64,000 nucleotides of DNA, taken from positions 248,001 to 312,000 of the forward strand of contig NZ_CP044222.1 in NCBI RefSeq assembly GCF_008727795.1, written 5' to 3'. Source of the DNA: Nitrincola iocasae (GTDB taxonomy: Bacteria; Pseudomonadota; Gammaproteobacteria; Pseudomonadales; Balneatricaceae). Each line of letters opens with the position of its first letter. Position 1 is the first letter of the stretch. Positions 16,783 to 25,875 of the stretch are shown here, piece after piece. A program made the position numbers and the translations under genes. Below the pieces are notes generated by a model that searched no databases, was not told where the DNA came from, and worked only from the letters and a program-made list of their open reading frames with translations.

Positions 16783-19146
16783 TTAGTCAAACAGCGACTC
16801 AAGTACCTGATTAGCAGATTCGCCCGGCAACCTGGCGCGTCGTCTAGGGGCTGAGTCTTCAGAAAAATATTCGTTAATGGCATCAGGCTGACCTTCATAT
16901 GCCAGTAAACCTGTTGCTGGATCTATGCGAGCACGTACTACGCTGTCCGGGCGCTGTGGTGCCGATTCAGGTTTGTCGCGCAAAGCTTCGCGCATAAAAT
17001 CTATCCAGATAGGTAAAGCGGCTGTTCCGCCGTATTCTCTACGTCCAAGGGGGGCCGGTTGGTCGAATCCAACCCAGGCTGTTGCGACCAAGTTGCGATT
17101 GAAACCACTAAACCAGGCATCCTTTTGTTGGTTGGTGGTGCCTGTTTTGCCTGCGAGATCATTACGCTGCAGAACCTGAGCGCGACGTCCAGTGCCACGG
17201 CGAATAACATCAGCAAGGATATCGCTGATTATAAATGCTGTAGATTCATCCAGAATACGGAAGTCTTCGGGGTTGTCGTGATTTAGGCGGGAATTGCTGT
17301 GTTTGAAGGCGTCACCCGCATTTTCGGGGAGTGCAACCGGTTGGCCGTTTACATTAACTTCATCAATGAACCAAGGCGTAACCCGGTAGCCGCCATTAGC
17401 AAATGTGGCATAGCCTGTATTGATCTGAATAGGTGTGACGTCGGCACTTCCAAGGGATAAAGACAGGTTGGCAGGTGTACGATCTGCTTCAAAACCAAAC
17501 CTAAGGATATGCTGTTGGGCCGTCTCCACACCAATGTCCCGCATTAAACGAATCGAAACCAGATTTTTAGAGCGATAAAGGGCTTCGCGCAGGCGTATCG
17601 GTCCTTCAAAATCCCGTGAATGATTTTCAGGGCGCCATTCACCTTCAAGGCTTATATCATGAATAACAATCGGCGAGTCATTGATAACACTGGCAGCGCT
17701 GTAACCATTTTCGAGTCCTGCCGCATAAAGAAATGGTTTGAATGTGGACCCTGGCTGGCGGTAGGCTTGGATGACTCGGTTAAACTTGCTGTGGTAATAA
17801 TTGAAGCCACCAGACAGCGCCCGGATGGCTCCAGTATCAGGCTCCATGGCAATAACCCCGCCTTGCACACGCGGAAGCTGGCTTAGGTGCCAAGTATTTT
17901 CTTCATTGGGGATTACCCGAATAATGTCGCCGATGCTCAGTACATCAGAAGCTTTGCCGGGGGCTGCGCCAATGGAATTGACTGAGAGATAAGGTCGAGC
18001 CCATTTCATTGCGTCCCAGTGCAGGGTGTGTTCACTGCCATCACGTAACTGAAATGTGGCTTCTTGCTCGGTGGTATTAATAACCAGGGCAGGATGCATA
18101 TTACCATACAGTGAATAGTCAGCAAGGATTGAAGTGCGGGCTTCATCATCAAGCTCGTTAAGGCTGACCTGTGCTTCCGGTCCGTGATAACCATGGCGTT
18201 CATGGTACGCAATTAGGCCCTTGCTCAAGGCGTTATCTGCTGCCAATTGCATAGTGCTGTCCAGCGTAGTGGTAACATTAAAGCCCTCTGTGTAGGCAAG
18301 ATCGCCAAATAAACGTACCATCTCAGCACGAGCCATTTCGGCCACGTAAGGTGCCGATAACTCAATATCTGGTGTATGGTATCGAGCAATTTCAGTTTCC
18401 TGAATGGCTTTGTCATAATCAGATTGATCGATATAGCCAAGACTGAGCATGCGTCCGAGAATCCAATTGCGTCGTTCTATTGAGCGCTGGGGGTTGCGTA
18501 CAGGGTTGTTGGCTGAAGGTGCTTTGGGAAGGCCAGCAATTGTGGCCATCTGTCCAAGAGAAAGTTCACTGATATCCTTGCCATAATAAATATTGGCAGC
18601 AGCTTGAACACCGTACGAGCGCTGGCCGAGATAAATTTTATTTACATAGAGTTCGAGTATTTCTTCTTTACTTAGTTCTTGTTCAATTTTTAGTGAGAGT
18701 AGAATTTCATTAAACTTGCGTACAAAGGTCTGCTCAGGTGAGAGGAAAAAGTTTTTAGCTACCTGCATAGTAATGGTGGATCCACCTGATTGAATTTCAC
18801 CACTGGAAATAAGTTGAAAGGCCGCTCGACTCAGCCCCTTAATATCGATACCTGAATGCTCATAAAAGCGGCTGTCTTCTGCAGCCAGAATAGCATGGCG
18901 TAAAGTATCAGGAATTTCAGCATAACTAATTGGTATTCGGCGCTGCTCGCCATACTCAGCCATCAACTTGCCATCTGCAGAAAAAATCCGCAGTGGAATC
19001 TGAAATCTTACTTCCCGAAGTTCTTGGACATCCGGAAGATTAGGCTTATATTGATGTAAAGCAAAAAAAACGCCAGCAATCACCAGTACAATTACCAGTA
19101 ACAAAAGGCCCAGAAAATACTTAAACAGAGTGAAAAAATTGCGCAT
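16783..19146 (-). CDS. mrcA: Bifunctional penicillin-binding protein 1A
   Basis: This inner-membrane enzyme polymerises and cross-links peptidoglycan. One N-terminal TM segment (about residues 14-32) precedes the glycosyltransferase 51 domain with the catalytic Glu90 in AEDSRFYEHSG and GGSTITMQVAKNFFLS. The transpeptidase domain has Ser467 in PGSTFKPF (SxxK), SKN at 526-528 and KTGTT at 667. The ATG at 19146 (787 residues) is behind AAGGTGA; a GTG two codons upstream is possible. Length and domain order match PBP1A (ponA/mrcA). It is divergent from pilM, as in Pseudomonas. A TATAAT at 19188-19183 on this strand could be its -10 box, but no good -35 was found. Confidence 0.95.
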   Translation of the reverse strand: MRNFFTLFKYFLGLLLLVIVLVIAGVFFALHQYKPNLPDVQELREVRFQIPLRIFSADGKLMAEYGEQRRIPISYAEIPDTLRHAILAAEDSRFYEHSGIDIKGLSRAAFQLISSGEIQSGGSTITMQVAKNFFLSPEQTFVRKFNEILLSLKIEQELSKEEILELYVNKIYLGQRSYGVQAAANIYYGKDISELSLGQMATIAGLPKAPSANNPVRNPQRSIERRNWILGRMLSLGYIDQSDYDKAIQETEIARYHTPDIELSAPYVAEMARAEMVRLFGDLAYTEGFNVTTTLDSTMQLAADNALSKGLIAYHERHGYHGPEAQVSLNELDDEARTSILADYSLYGNMHPALVINTTEQEATFQLRDGSEHTLHWDAMKWARPYLSVNSIGAAPGKASDVLSIGDIIRVIPNEENTWHLSQLPRVQGGVIAMEPDTGAIRALSGGFNYYHSKFNRVIQAYRQPGSTFKPFLYAAGLENGYSAASVINDSPIVIHDISLEGEWRPENHSRDFEGPIRLREALYRSKNLVSIRLMRDIGVETAQQHILRFGFEADRTPANLSLSLGSADVTPIQINTGYATFANGGYRVTPWFIDEVNVNGQPVALPENAGDAFKHSNSRLNHDNPEDFRILDESTAFIISDILADVIRRGTGRRAQVLQRNDLAGKTGTTNQQKDAWFSGFNRNLVATAWVGFDQPAPLGRREYGGTAALPIWIDFMREALRDKPESAPQRPDSVVRARIDPATGLLAYEGQPDAINEYFSEDSAPRRRARLPGESANQVLESLFD

Positions 19147-19201
19147 GGTCACCTTTTGGTCTAATTTCGGTCTAAAATGGCTATTATATCTGTCGCAGGG
19201 C

Positions 19202-19230
19202 TTTACAGTATACCTGACAGGCGTTTAAAT
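19202..19230 (+). promoter_or_regulatory. Candidate promoter of the pilMNOPQ operon
   Basis: TTTACA (19202-19207) and TTAAAT (19225-19230) are spaced by 17 nt, 65 nt before the pilM GTG. The match to sigma-70 consensus is moderate. Confidence 0.4.
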
Positions 19231-19295
19231 TACTGAAAAGGGTTATAGCTGTTAACCTACAGCATGTTCCGGTACTAACGGAAAAGGATTGAATT

Positions 19296-20351
19296 GTGGT
19301 CAGCTTATTCAGAAAAAAAACATCAGGCTGGATTGGTATCGATATTGGATCATCTTCAGTCAAATTAGTTTCCATGTCTGTCAGCGGAAATCAACATCAG
19401 ATCGATGCTTATGCAATCGTTCCTTTACCCGCAAGTGCTGTAATCGATGGTAATGTTGAAGAAGTTAAAGAAGTGACGGCGGCCGTGCAGCGCGGTCTGA
19501 AGATTTGCGGCGGCAAATACAATGCGGCTGTCGTAGCAGTTCCTTCTTCTGCTGTTATTACTAAACGTATTCAAATCAGCAACCTGTTTGTCGGGATTGA
19601 GCTTGAAGATCAAGTCAAGATCGAAGCTGACCAGTTTATTCCTTACCCGCTGGAAGAGGTTGCACTGGATTTTGAGGTGATCGGTCCGGTCGCCAAAGAT
19701 CCGAATCTGAATGAAATTTTATTGGTAGCATGCCGCAAAGAAAATGCAGACTCTCGGGAAGATGCTGTTAACGCTGCTGGCGTTAAGTGTGAGGTAGTCG
19801 ACGTTGATACTTATGCTATGGAGCGAGTGCTTGCACTGATTGACCATGCTGAAGGTGATCAACTGGTTGCCGTAGTTGATATAGGTGCGTCGACCTTGTG
19901 TTTAAATGTCTTTACTCAAGGTAAGCTGGTCTACAATAGGGAGCAGGCCTTTGGTGGCAATGACTTGTCCCAGGCCATTCATCAGCAGCATGGTATGTCC
20001 ATGGAAGAGGTGGATCTCGCATTCCGTGAGAATACGCTGGATCAGGCTATTGTTGAGCAAATGGTTGTACCTTTTACTGATACGGTTATCCAGCAGGTGT
20101 CGCGTGCGCTACAGTTTTTCTACTCATCCGGAGTGCATGGCCAACTCGGCAAAGTCTATGTCTGTGGTGGTGTATCAGGCCTGCCAAATCTGACCACTCG
20201 GTTAGCCGATGAGCTGGAAATTGAAACGCAGTTGTTGATGCCCTTTAATCATACGGCAGTTAACAGAAAGTTAAACCCTGAGCGCCTTAATCGTGATGGT
20301 GCTGTGCTGGCTAAAGCCTGTGGTCTGGCTCTTAGAAGCTCCAATCAATAG
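19296..20351 (+). CDS. pilM: Type IV pilus inner-membrane platform protein PilM
   Basis: PilM is a cytoplasmic actin-like ATPase-fold protein that binds the N-terminal tail of PilN. The 351-residue product shows the actin-fold phosphate loop WIGIDIGSSSVKLV at residues 12-25, a second phosphate motif AVVDIGASTLCL near 190 and the VYVCGGVSGLPNL segment near 287. The start is GTG behind AAAAGGATT. It is the first gene of pilMNOPQ, with 11 nt to pilN. Confidence 0.96.
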   Translation: MVSLFRKKTSGWIGIDIGSSSVKLVSMSVSGNQHQIDAYAIVPLPASAVIDGNVEEVKEVTAAVQRGLKICGGKYNAAVVAVPSSAVITKRIQISNLFVGIELEDQVKIEADQFIPYPLEEVALDFEVIGPVAKDPNLNEILLVACRKENADSREDAVNAAGVKCEVVDVDTYAMERVLALIDHAEGDQLVAVVDIGASTLCLNVFTQGKLVYNREQAFGGNDLSQAIHQQHGMSMEEVDLAFRENTLDQAIVEQMVVPFTDTVIQQVSRALQFFYSSGVHGQLGKVYVCGGVSGLPNLTTRLADELEIETQLLMPFNHTAVNRKLNPERLNRDGAVLAKACGLALRSSNQ

Positions 20352-20362
20352 GACTTGATACT

Positions 20363-20914
20363 ATGGCCCGAATAAATTTAAGACCCTGGCGTGAAGAACG
20401 GAATACTTTGCATCAGAAACGGTTTGTTTCAAACTTATTGGGTTCGGCTGTGCTGGCTGGTCTGGCTATTTTTGCAATCAGTTATTATTACGATATGCAA
20501 ATGGATCGCCAGCAAGTCAGAAACGAATACCTGCGTACTGAAAATGCACGACTGGATAGACAGCTTGCCGAGATCAATGAGTTGAATAGAATGCGCGACC
20601 AGTTGCTAGCACGCCTGCAAGCCATTGAAGATCTTCAGGGTAGTCGCCCACTGATCGTGCGCAACTTTGATGAGATGGTACGTGTGTTGCCTGATGATCT
20701 TTACTACACTTCAGTCAGCCGCAATGGTGATATGATTACTATTGATGGCTTTGCAGAGCAGAATCGTGACGTTTCAGCATTAATGCGCCAGTTAAACAGT
20801 TCCGACTGGTTCAGTGAGCCTAACCTAAGTCGGGTGGGTACATCGAATAACCTCAGGCAATTTAATCTCTCGGTGCCCATGCGTCGACCTGCTGAAGAGG
20901 GGAGTGCTGAATGA
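20363..20914 (+). CDS. pilN: Type IV pilus alignment protein PilN
   Basis: PilN is a bitopic inner-membrane protein that binds PilM with its N-terminal tail and PilO with its periplasmic domain. The product has 183 residues. The conserved tail MARINLRPWREE (the INLLPWRE-like PilM-binding motif) is followed by one TM segment at about 27-45, a coiled-coil and a ferredoxin-like domain. It overlaps pilO by 4 nt (ATGA). Confidence 0.95.
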   Translation: MARINLRPWREERNTLHQKRFVSNLLGSAVLAGLAIFAISYYYDMQMDRQQVRNEYLRTENARLDRQLAEINELNRMRDQLLARLQAIEDLQGSRPLIVRNFDEMVRVLPDDLYYTSVSRNGDMITIDGFAEQNRDVSALMRQLNSSDWFSEPNLSRVGTSNNLRQFNLSVPMRRPAEEGSAE

Positions 20915-21513
20915 AAATGAATGCGCTTCAAAATGCATTTCGTGGTTTTGATATCAATAACCTCGATTTTAAAGCAGCAGGCAACTGGCCGGTTGGGGTT
21001 AAATTCATCTGTTACCTGCTGGCATTCGCTGTCGTAGTGGGTGCGGGTATTCATTTTTTAATAACCGATAAGCACAAAGCTGTTGAGCAGGAAATTGTAC
21101 GTGAGAACGAGCTGAAAGCTCAGTATGAAGATAAGGCTTTTCGTGTTGCCAATCTTGATGCTTTGCGTCGTCAGATGGCTGATGTGGAAGAGCGTTTTTC
21201 TGAGATACTTAAACAGTTGCCAACAGATAAAGAAGTACCTGGATTGCTCGAAGATATTTCTGATATAGGGCGGCAGGCCGGGCTATCAATTGAATCAATT
21301 GCACTGCAGCCTGAAACCCGTACTGATTTTTATATCGAATTGCCTATTAATATTCAGGTAAGTGGTACCTATCACCAGATGGGTGAGTTTGTGAGCGGTG
21401 TCGCGGCTATCGAAAGGATTGTCACATTACATGACTATTCAATCCAGACAACTGCCAATGACCAGCTTTCCATGACCATTAACGCTAAGACCTATCGCTA
21501 TGAACAGAATTAA
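20911..21513 (+). CDS. pilO: Type IV pilus alignment protein PilO
   Basis: PilO pairs with PilN in the inner-membrane alignment complex. The product has 200 residues: a cytoplasmic N-terminus containing NNLDFKAAGNWP, a TM segment at about 29-50, a coiled-coil and a C-terminal ferredoxin-like domain. The start overlaps the end of pilN (ATGA), and the end overlaps pilP by 14 nt. Confidence 0.95.
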   Translation: MKMNALQNAFRGFDINNLDFKAAGNWPVGVKFICYLLAFAVVVGAGIHFLITDKHKAVEQEIVRENELKAQYEDKAFRVANLDALRRQMADVEERFSEILKQLPTDKEVPGLLEDISDIGRQAGLSIESIALQPETRTDFYIELPINIQVSGTYHQMGEFVSGVAAIERIVTLHDYSIQTTANDQLSMTINAKTYRYEQN

Positions 21514-22072
21514 ACGATATAACGGCTTACGCAAGGCGCTGTCCGCCAGGTTCTGGGCTCTGGCGCTACTGGTTTTGTTGATACAGGGCTGCATCTGGGT
21601 AGAAGGTACAGCAGACCTGAGAGCGTTTGTTGCCGATCGTTCCTCAAGGCCTGTTGGTGAAATACCCCCTCTCCCGGAATTCAAACCCTATGAAGCTTTT
21701 GTCTATGAAGGTTCCAGTCTTCGCAATCCATTCAGGGTTATGATGCCGGAAGTGGCTGAGTTACCTGAAGAAGTTTCTGAGGTCTACCCCGACCCAGACA
21801 GGCTAAGCGAGTACCTGGAACAGTATGCGGTGGATAACCTCTCAATGGTTGGTACCATTACATCCCCACTGGAAGCAGAATTGATGTATGCACTGGTACG
21901 AGACCCTATGGGCGAAGTGCACCGAGTACAAATGGGTGACTACCTGGGGCTGGATAACGGCCAGGTGATTGCATTGGATGAAAGACGGATAGAATTGTCC
22001 GAAATTGTTTCAAATGGCCGTGGCGGATGGATGAAGCGACCACGCAGCATTGTTCTTCCCGAGTCCAACTAA
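21500..22072 (+). CDS. pilP: Type IV pilus lipoprotein PilP
   Basis: PilP is an inner-membrane lipoprotein linking PilNO to the secretin PilQ. The 190-residue product has a signal peptide with lipobox LIQGC (Cys31), a proline-rich linker (PPLPEFKPYEAFVYE) and the beta-sandwich domain with VGTITSPLEAELMYALVRDP and VQMGDYLGLDNG. It overlaps pilO by 14 nt. Confidence 0.95.
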   Translation: MNRIKRYNGLRKALSARFWALALLVLLIQGCIWVEGTADLRAFVADRSSRPVGEIPPLPEFKPYEAFVYEGSSLRNPFRVMMPEVAELPEEVSEVYPDPDRLSEYLEQYAVDNLSMVGTITSPLEAELMYALVRDPMGEVHRVQMGDYLGLDNGQVIALDERRIELSEIVSNGRGGWMKRPRSIVLPESN

Positions 22073-22084
22073 GGGATACTGACC

Positions 22085-24187
22085 GTGAAAAAAATAGACA
22101 TGAATCAAAAGAAAACTACGTCGTTGCTGAAATGCCTCGGTAGCTGGCTGGTGATCCCGGTTGTACTGCTGTTCTCCACGGCTTTGCTTGCACAGGAAGC
22201 CAGATTGACTAAAACAGAATTTGTATCCTTGCCGGGCCAGGGTGTTGAGGTAAGAATGGAGTTTGACACACCTCCGGCGATGCCCAGCAGCTATATGATC
22301 GACAGCCCGCCGCGGCTGGTTATGGATTTTAGTGGTGTGATCAATGATTTAGGTCAGCGTAATATAGCGATCAACACAGGTATTGTGGACAGTGTCAATT
22401 TTGCGCAGGCACAGGATAGATTGCGTGTCGTTACCAATCTGTATGGCGCTGCCGCCCATGATGTACAGGTAGACGGCAATGTTTTACTGATGCGTTTTCG
22501 GGAGGTTGTAGCAGCTCCTACTGGCAATAGTAATCAGCAAGCCTCATCCGATTCTACTATGCCATCGCAGAGCGCAGCGATGGCTGGCCGCACCCGTGTC
22601 AACTCAATAGATTTTCAGCGTGTGGAAGGTAATCAGGGCCGTGTCATCATTGCCATGTCTGATGATCGTGCCAGCATGGATGTGATGCGTGAAGGTGGTA
22701 ATATCGTTCTGAATTTGTCAGACGCCGTGCTTGATCCGTCACTGGCAAAGCGTATGAATGTTCAGGACTTTGCGACACCGCTTGAATTTATCGACAGTAT
22801 GGCTTCTGGCAGTGGTGCGACCATTCTGCTTCGTCCGGGCTCTGACCCATACGATTACATGGCCTATCAGACCGGCAATCAACTGATCGTTGATTTTAAA
22901 CCTATGACGAAGCGTGAACAGGATGCACAGCTTGAAAATCAGTTTCCTTACACGGGTGAGCGTATTGATCTGAATTTCCAAAATGTAGAAGTTCGGGCTG
23001 TGCTACAGATTATTGCTGAAGTAGCCGAGATGAATCTGGTAGTCAGCGAGAATGTCGGCGGGACCACTACGCTACGACTTAAAAATGTACCCTGGGATCA
23101 GGCGCTGGATATTCTGCTGAAGTCCAAAAATCTGGATAAGCGTGAGATAGGTAATGTGTTGATGGTAGGTACATCAACAGAAATCGCCGAGCGTGAACGC
23201 GCCGAAATGGAAAGTCAGCAGCAGGTTCAGGAGCTGGCTCCACTGGTTACCGAATTTATTCAAGTGGATTTCCGTCGTGCCTCTGATATGCGCACTCGAT
23301 TGGAAGAAGCGCGGCTGGTATCTGAGCGAGGCTTTATCTTGGCTGATGACCAGACTAATGTGTTGATGGTGCGTGAAACCGCCAGTCAGATGGAAGATAT
23401 TCGCCGTACACTGCGTCGCTTTGATATTGAAGTCGCACAGGTTTTAGTTGAAGCACGTCTTGTGACAGCCTCTACTGAGTTTGCTAAAGAAATTGGTATT
23501 CGCTGGGGTGCCTCCAATACATCAAATCATGGAGGTAATCCGCTGGTGATAAATGGTGGTGCCAATGACGAAATGTTTGAAATTGGTGATACCGGTCAAT
23601 TTGTGCCAGGTATGGTCGATCTGGGCGTTGGCGATGCCACTTCAGCTATACGTATAGGTTACCTCGGGAGCAGTTTCTTGTTAGCTGCTGAATTATCTGC
23701 ATTACAAAGTGATAACAAAGTAGAGATAGTGTCTCAGCCAAAAGTTATTACTACTAATGGCCGTCCGGCTGTAATCAAATCAGGTCAGGAAGTGGCGTAT
23801 CAAACAGTTGAAGATGGAGAAGTGAATCTGGAGTTTAAGGAAGTGGTGTTGAGCCTGGAGGTAACCCCTCAGATCAATCCGGGTGATCGTATATCCATGG
23901 ATTTAAAAGTGCTGCAGGATTCGCTTGACCCTAACCGTCTTGGTGGTGAGCTGTTGATCAATACTAACCAGTTAGAAACTTCCGTGGTTGTTAATGATGG
24001 CGACACTATCGTGTTGGGTGGTGTATTCCGAAATGATATGGAAAATGCAACCAGCAAGACGCCGATTCTGGGTGATCTACCGGTGTTGGGTCGATTGTTT
24101 CGCTATACACGTGAAACAGAAACCAAACGAGAGTTGCTGATCTTCATCACACCTACTATGATTCGGGAATCCTTAGCTATACAGTAG
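22085..24187 (+). CDS. pilQ: Type IV pilus secretin PilQ
   Basis: PilQ forms the outer-membrane pore for the pilus. The 700-residue product has a signal peptide ending near LLFSTALLAQEA, AMIN domains (about residues 37-280) that bind peptidoglycan, a secretin/TonB short N-terminal domain (about 300-360, IDLNFQNVEVRAVLQIIAE), an N1 domain and the secretin domain (about 440-695) with VEIVSQPKVITTNGRPA and the C-terminal RELLIFITPTMI. The start is GTG (22085); an ATG at 22100 is an alternative. aroK follows within 10 nt, the usual order. Confidence 0.96.
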   Translation: MKKIDMNQKKTTSLLKCLGSWLVIPVVLLFSTALLAQEARLTKTEFVSLPGQGVEVRMEFDTPPAMPSSYMIDSPPRLVMDFSGVINDLGQRNIAINTGIVDSVNFAQAQDRLRVVTNLYGAAAHDVQVDGNVLLMRFREVVAAPTGNSNQQASSDSTMPSQSAAMAGRTRVNSIDFQRVEGNQGRVIIAMSDDRASMDVMREGGNIVLNLSDAVLDPSLAKRMNVQDFATPLEFIDSMASGSGATILLRPGSDPYDYMAYQTGNQLIVDFKPMTKREQDAQLENQFPYTGERIDLNFQNVEVRAVLQIIAEVAEMNLVVSENVGGTTTLRLKNVPWDQALDILLKSKNLDKREIGNVLMVGTSTEIAERERAEMESQQQVQELAPLVTEFIQVDFRRASDMRTRLEEARLVSERGFILADDQTNVLMVRETASQMEDIRRTLRRFDIEVAQVLVEARLVTASTEFAKEIGIRWGASNTSNHGGNPLVINGGANDEMFEIGDTGQFVPGMVDLGVGDATSAIRIGYLGSSFLLAAELSALQSDNKVEIVSQPKVITTNGRPAVIKSGQEVAYQTVEDGEVNLEFKEVVLSLEVTPQINPGDRISMDLKVLQDSLDPNRLGGELLINTNQLETSVVVNDGDTIVLGGVFRNDMENATSKTPILGDLPVLGRLFRYTRETETKRELLIFITPTMIRESLAIQ

Positions 24188-24197
24188 GTTTTCCGCG

Positions 24198-24719
24198 TTG
24201 AACATCTTTCTTGTTGGCCCTATGGGTGCTGGAAAAAGCACCATAGGGCGTCTCCTCTCTCATGAGCTTCATTATGATTTTATCGATTCAGATAAAGTTA
24301 TAGAGGAACGCTCCGGTGCGAACATTCCCTGGATTTTTGATGTTGAAGGTGAGCAGGGGTTCCGTGATCGTGAAGCGGCTGTTATTGATGAGCTGACACA
24401 GTTAAGCGACTGTGTGCTGGCTACCGGTGGCGGCGTGGTGATGCGACCCGAAAATCGCACCAATCTTCAGAGTAGAGGGTTGGTTGTTTATTTGCAGACT
24501 TCGATTGAGCAGCAGCTTGAGCGTACGGCAAAAGACCGAAATCGCCCCTTGTTGCAGACCGGGAATCCAGAAGCGGTGTTGCGCCGGTTGTTGCAGCAAC
24601 GTGATCCGCTTTACAAAAGCTGTGCAGATATTATCATCCGGACGGACAGGCGGCACCCGCGCGCAGTCATTCAGGAAATTTTGCGTCAGTTGAAGCAACA
24701 TCAACCGCTTAACGCCTGA
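24198..24719 (+). CDS. aroK: Shikimate kinase
   Basis: This enzyme phosphorylates shikimate to shikimate 3-phosphate in the aromatic amino acid pathway. The 173-residue product has the P-loop GPMGAGKSTIGR (7-18), the shikimate-binding DSDKVIEERSG near 31-41, GGGVV near 78 and the lid segment KDRNRPLL near 116. The start is TTG, 10 nt after pilQ. The stretch pilQ-aroK-aroB is conserved in gammaproteobacteria. Confidence 0.95.
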   Translation: MNIFLVGPMGAGKSTIGRLLSHELHYDFIDSDKVIEERSGANIPWIFDVEGEQGFRDREAAVIDELTQLSDCVLATGGGVVMRPENRTNLQSRGLVVYLQTSIEQQLERTAKDRNRPLLQTGNPEAVLRRLLQQRDPLYKSCADIIIRTDRRHPRAVIQEILRQLKQHQPLNA

Positions 24720-24764
24720 TGTTATTCTTTTAAATATTCAAATTTTTGAAACGCGGAGTTCTAC

Positions 24765-25841
24765 ATGATGCAAACCCTGAGCGTTGAGCTGGGTGACAGA
24801 AGCTACCCGATTTTTATTGGTTCAGGGCTTCTGCAGCAGGCCAGGTTGCAGCCTTATATCAAAGGCAACCAAGTGATGCTTGTTAGTAACACCACGGTGG
24901 CGCCACTGTATAAAGAGTTGGTCCGAAATGGTTTGTCTCAGTTTGAGTTAGATGAAGTCATACTGCCCGACGGCGAGGCTTATAAGGATATGCAGCACCT
25001 GAATCTGATTTTTGATCAGTTGTTGGCGAGCCGCCACAACCGCACCACTACGCTAATTGCATTAGGTGGTGGGGTGATCGGTGATATGACAGGATTTGCT
25101 GCGGCGTGTTATCAGCGCGGAGTTAACTTTATCCAACTACCAACTACGTTGCTTTCTCAGGTGGATTCCTCTGTCGGAGGCAAGACGGGCGTTAACCATC
25201 CAGCAGGCAAGAATATGATTGGTGCCTTTCATCAGCCAGTGGCCGTAATCGCTGATACCGCCGTATTGCAAACACTTCCGGATTCCGAGTTGTCAGCCGG
25301 GCTGGCAGAAGTGATTAAGTATGGTTTGATTTACGATGCAGCTTTTTTTGACTGGCTTGAAAAAAATGCTCGGGCACTACGAGATAAGGATGAGCAGGCC
25401 CTGGCTTACGCCATCTATCGTTCTTGCGAGATAAAGGCGGAGCTTGTAGCACAAGATGAGCGGGAATCAGGGGTGCGGGCGCTGTTGAATCTGGGACACA
25501 CCTTTGGCCATGCAATTGAAACGCATGCGGGCTATGGTCAATGGTTACATGGAGAGGCTGTGGCAGCAGGTACTGTGATGGCCGCCGATCTGTCCTGCCG
25601 GATGGGATGGATTAGCCGTGCCGATGTGGATAGAATAGAACGATTGTTTAAGGCCGCCGGTTTGCCAGTCAAACCACCACAAGATATGACACCAGAACGT
25701 TTCCGTACCTTGATGTCTGTTGATAAGAAAGTAATGGACGGCCGTTTGCGCTTGGTGTTGTTGAGCTCAATTGGGCAAGCGGTTGTTACCGAACAATTTG
25801 AGCAAGCAGCGCTAATGCAGACTCTGAATGGGGGCATTTAG
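24765..25841 (+). CDS. aroB: 3-dehydroquinate synthase
   Basis: AroB converts DAHP to 3-dehydroquinate, the second step of the shikimate pathway, using NAD and a metal ion. The 358-residue product shows the NAD-binding ALGGGVIGDMTGFAA block near 104-118, LPTTLLSQVDSSVGGKTGVNH near 128-148 and the metal-ligand segment LNLGHTFGHAIE near 244-255. Two ATGs are adjacent; the first has 6 nt to GGAG. The end overlaps the open frame of the next gene, but not its probable start. Confidence 0.96.
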   Translation: MMQTLSVELGDRSYPIFIGSGLLQQARLQPYIKGNQVMLVSNTTVAPLYKELVRNGLSQFELDEVILPDGEAYKDMQHLNLIFDQLLASRHNRTTTLIALGGGVIGDMTGFAAACYQRGVNFIQLPTTLLSQVDSSVGGKTGVNHPAGKNMIGAFHQPVAVIADTAVLQTLPDSELSAGLAEVIKYGLIYDAAFFDWLEKNARALRDKDEQALAYAIYRSCEIKAELVAQDERESGVRALLNLGHTFGHAIETHAGYGQWLHGEAVAAGTVMAADLSCRMGWISRADVDRIERLFKAAGLPVKPPQDMTPERFRTLMSVDKKVMDGRLRLVLLSSIGQAVVTEQFEQAALMQTLNGGI

Positions 25842-25875
25842 CCCTGTCAGGAAACTTACTAAGCAGGGAATAATT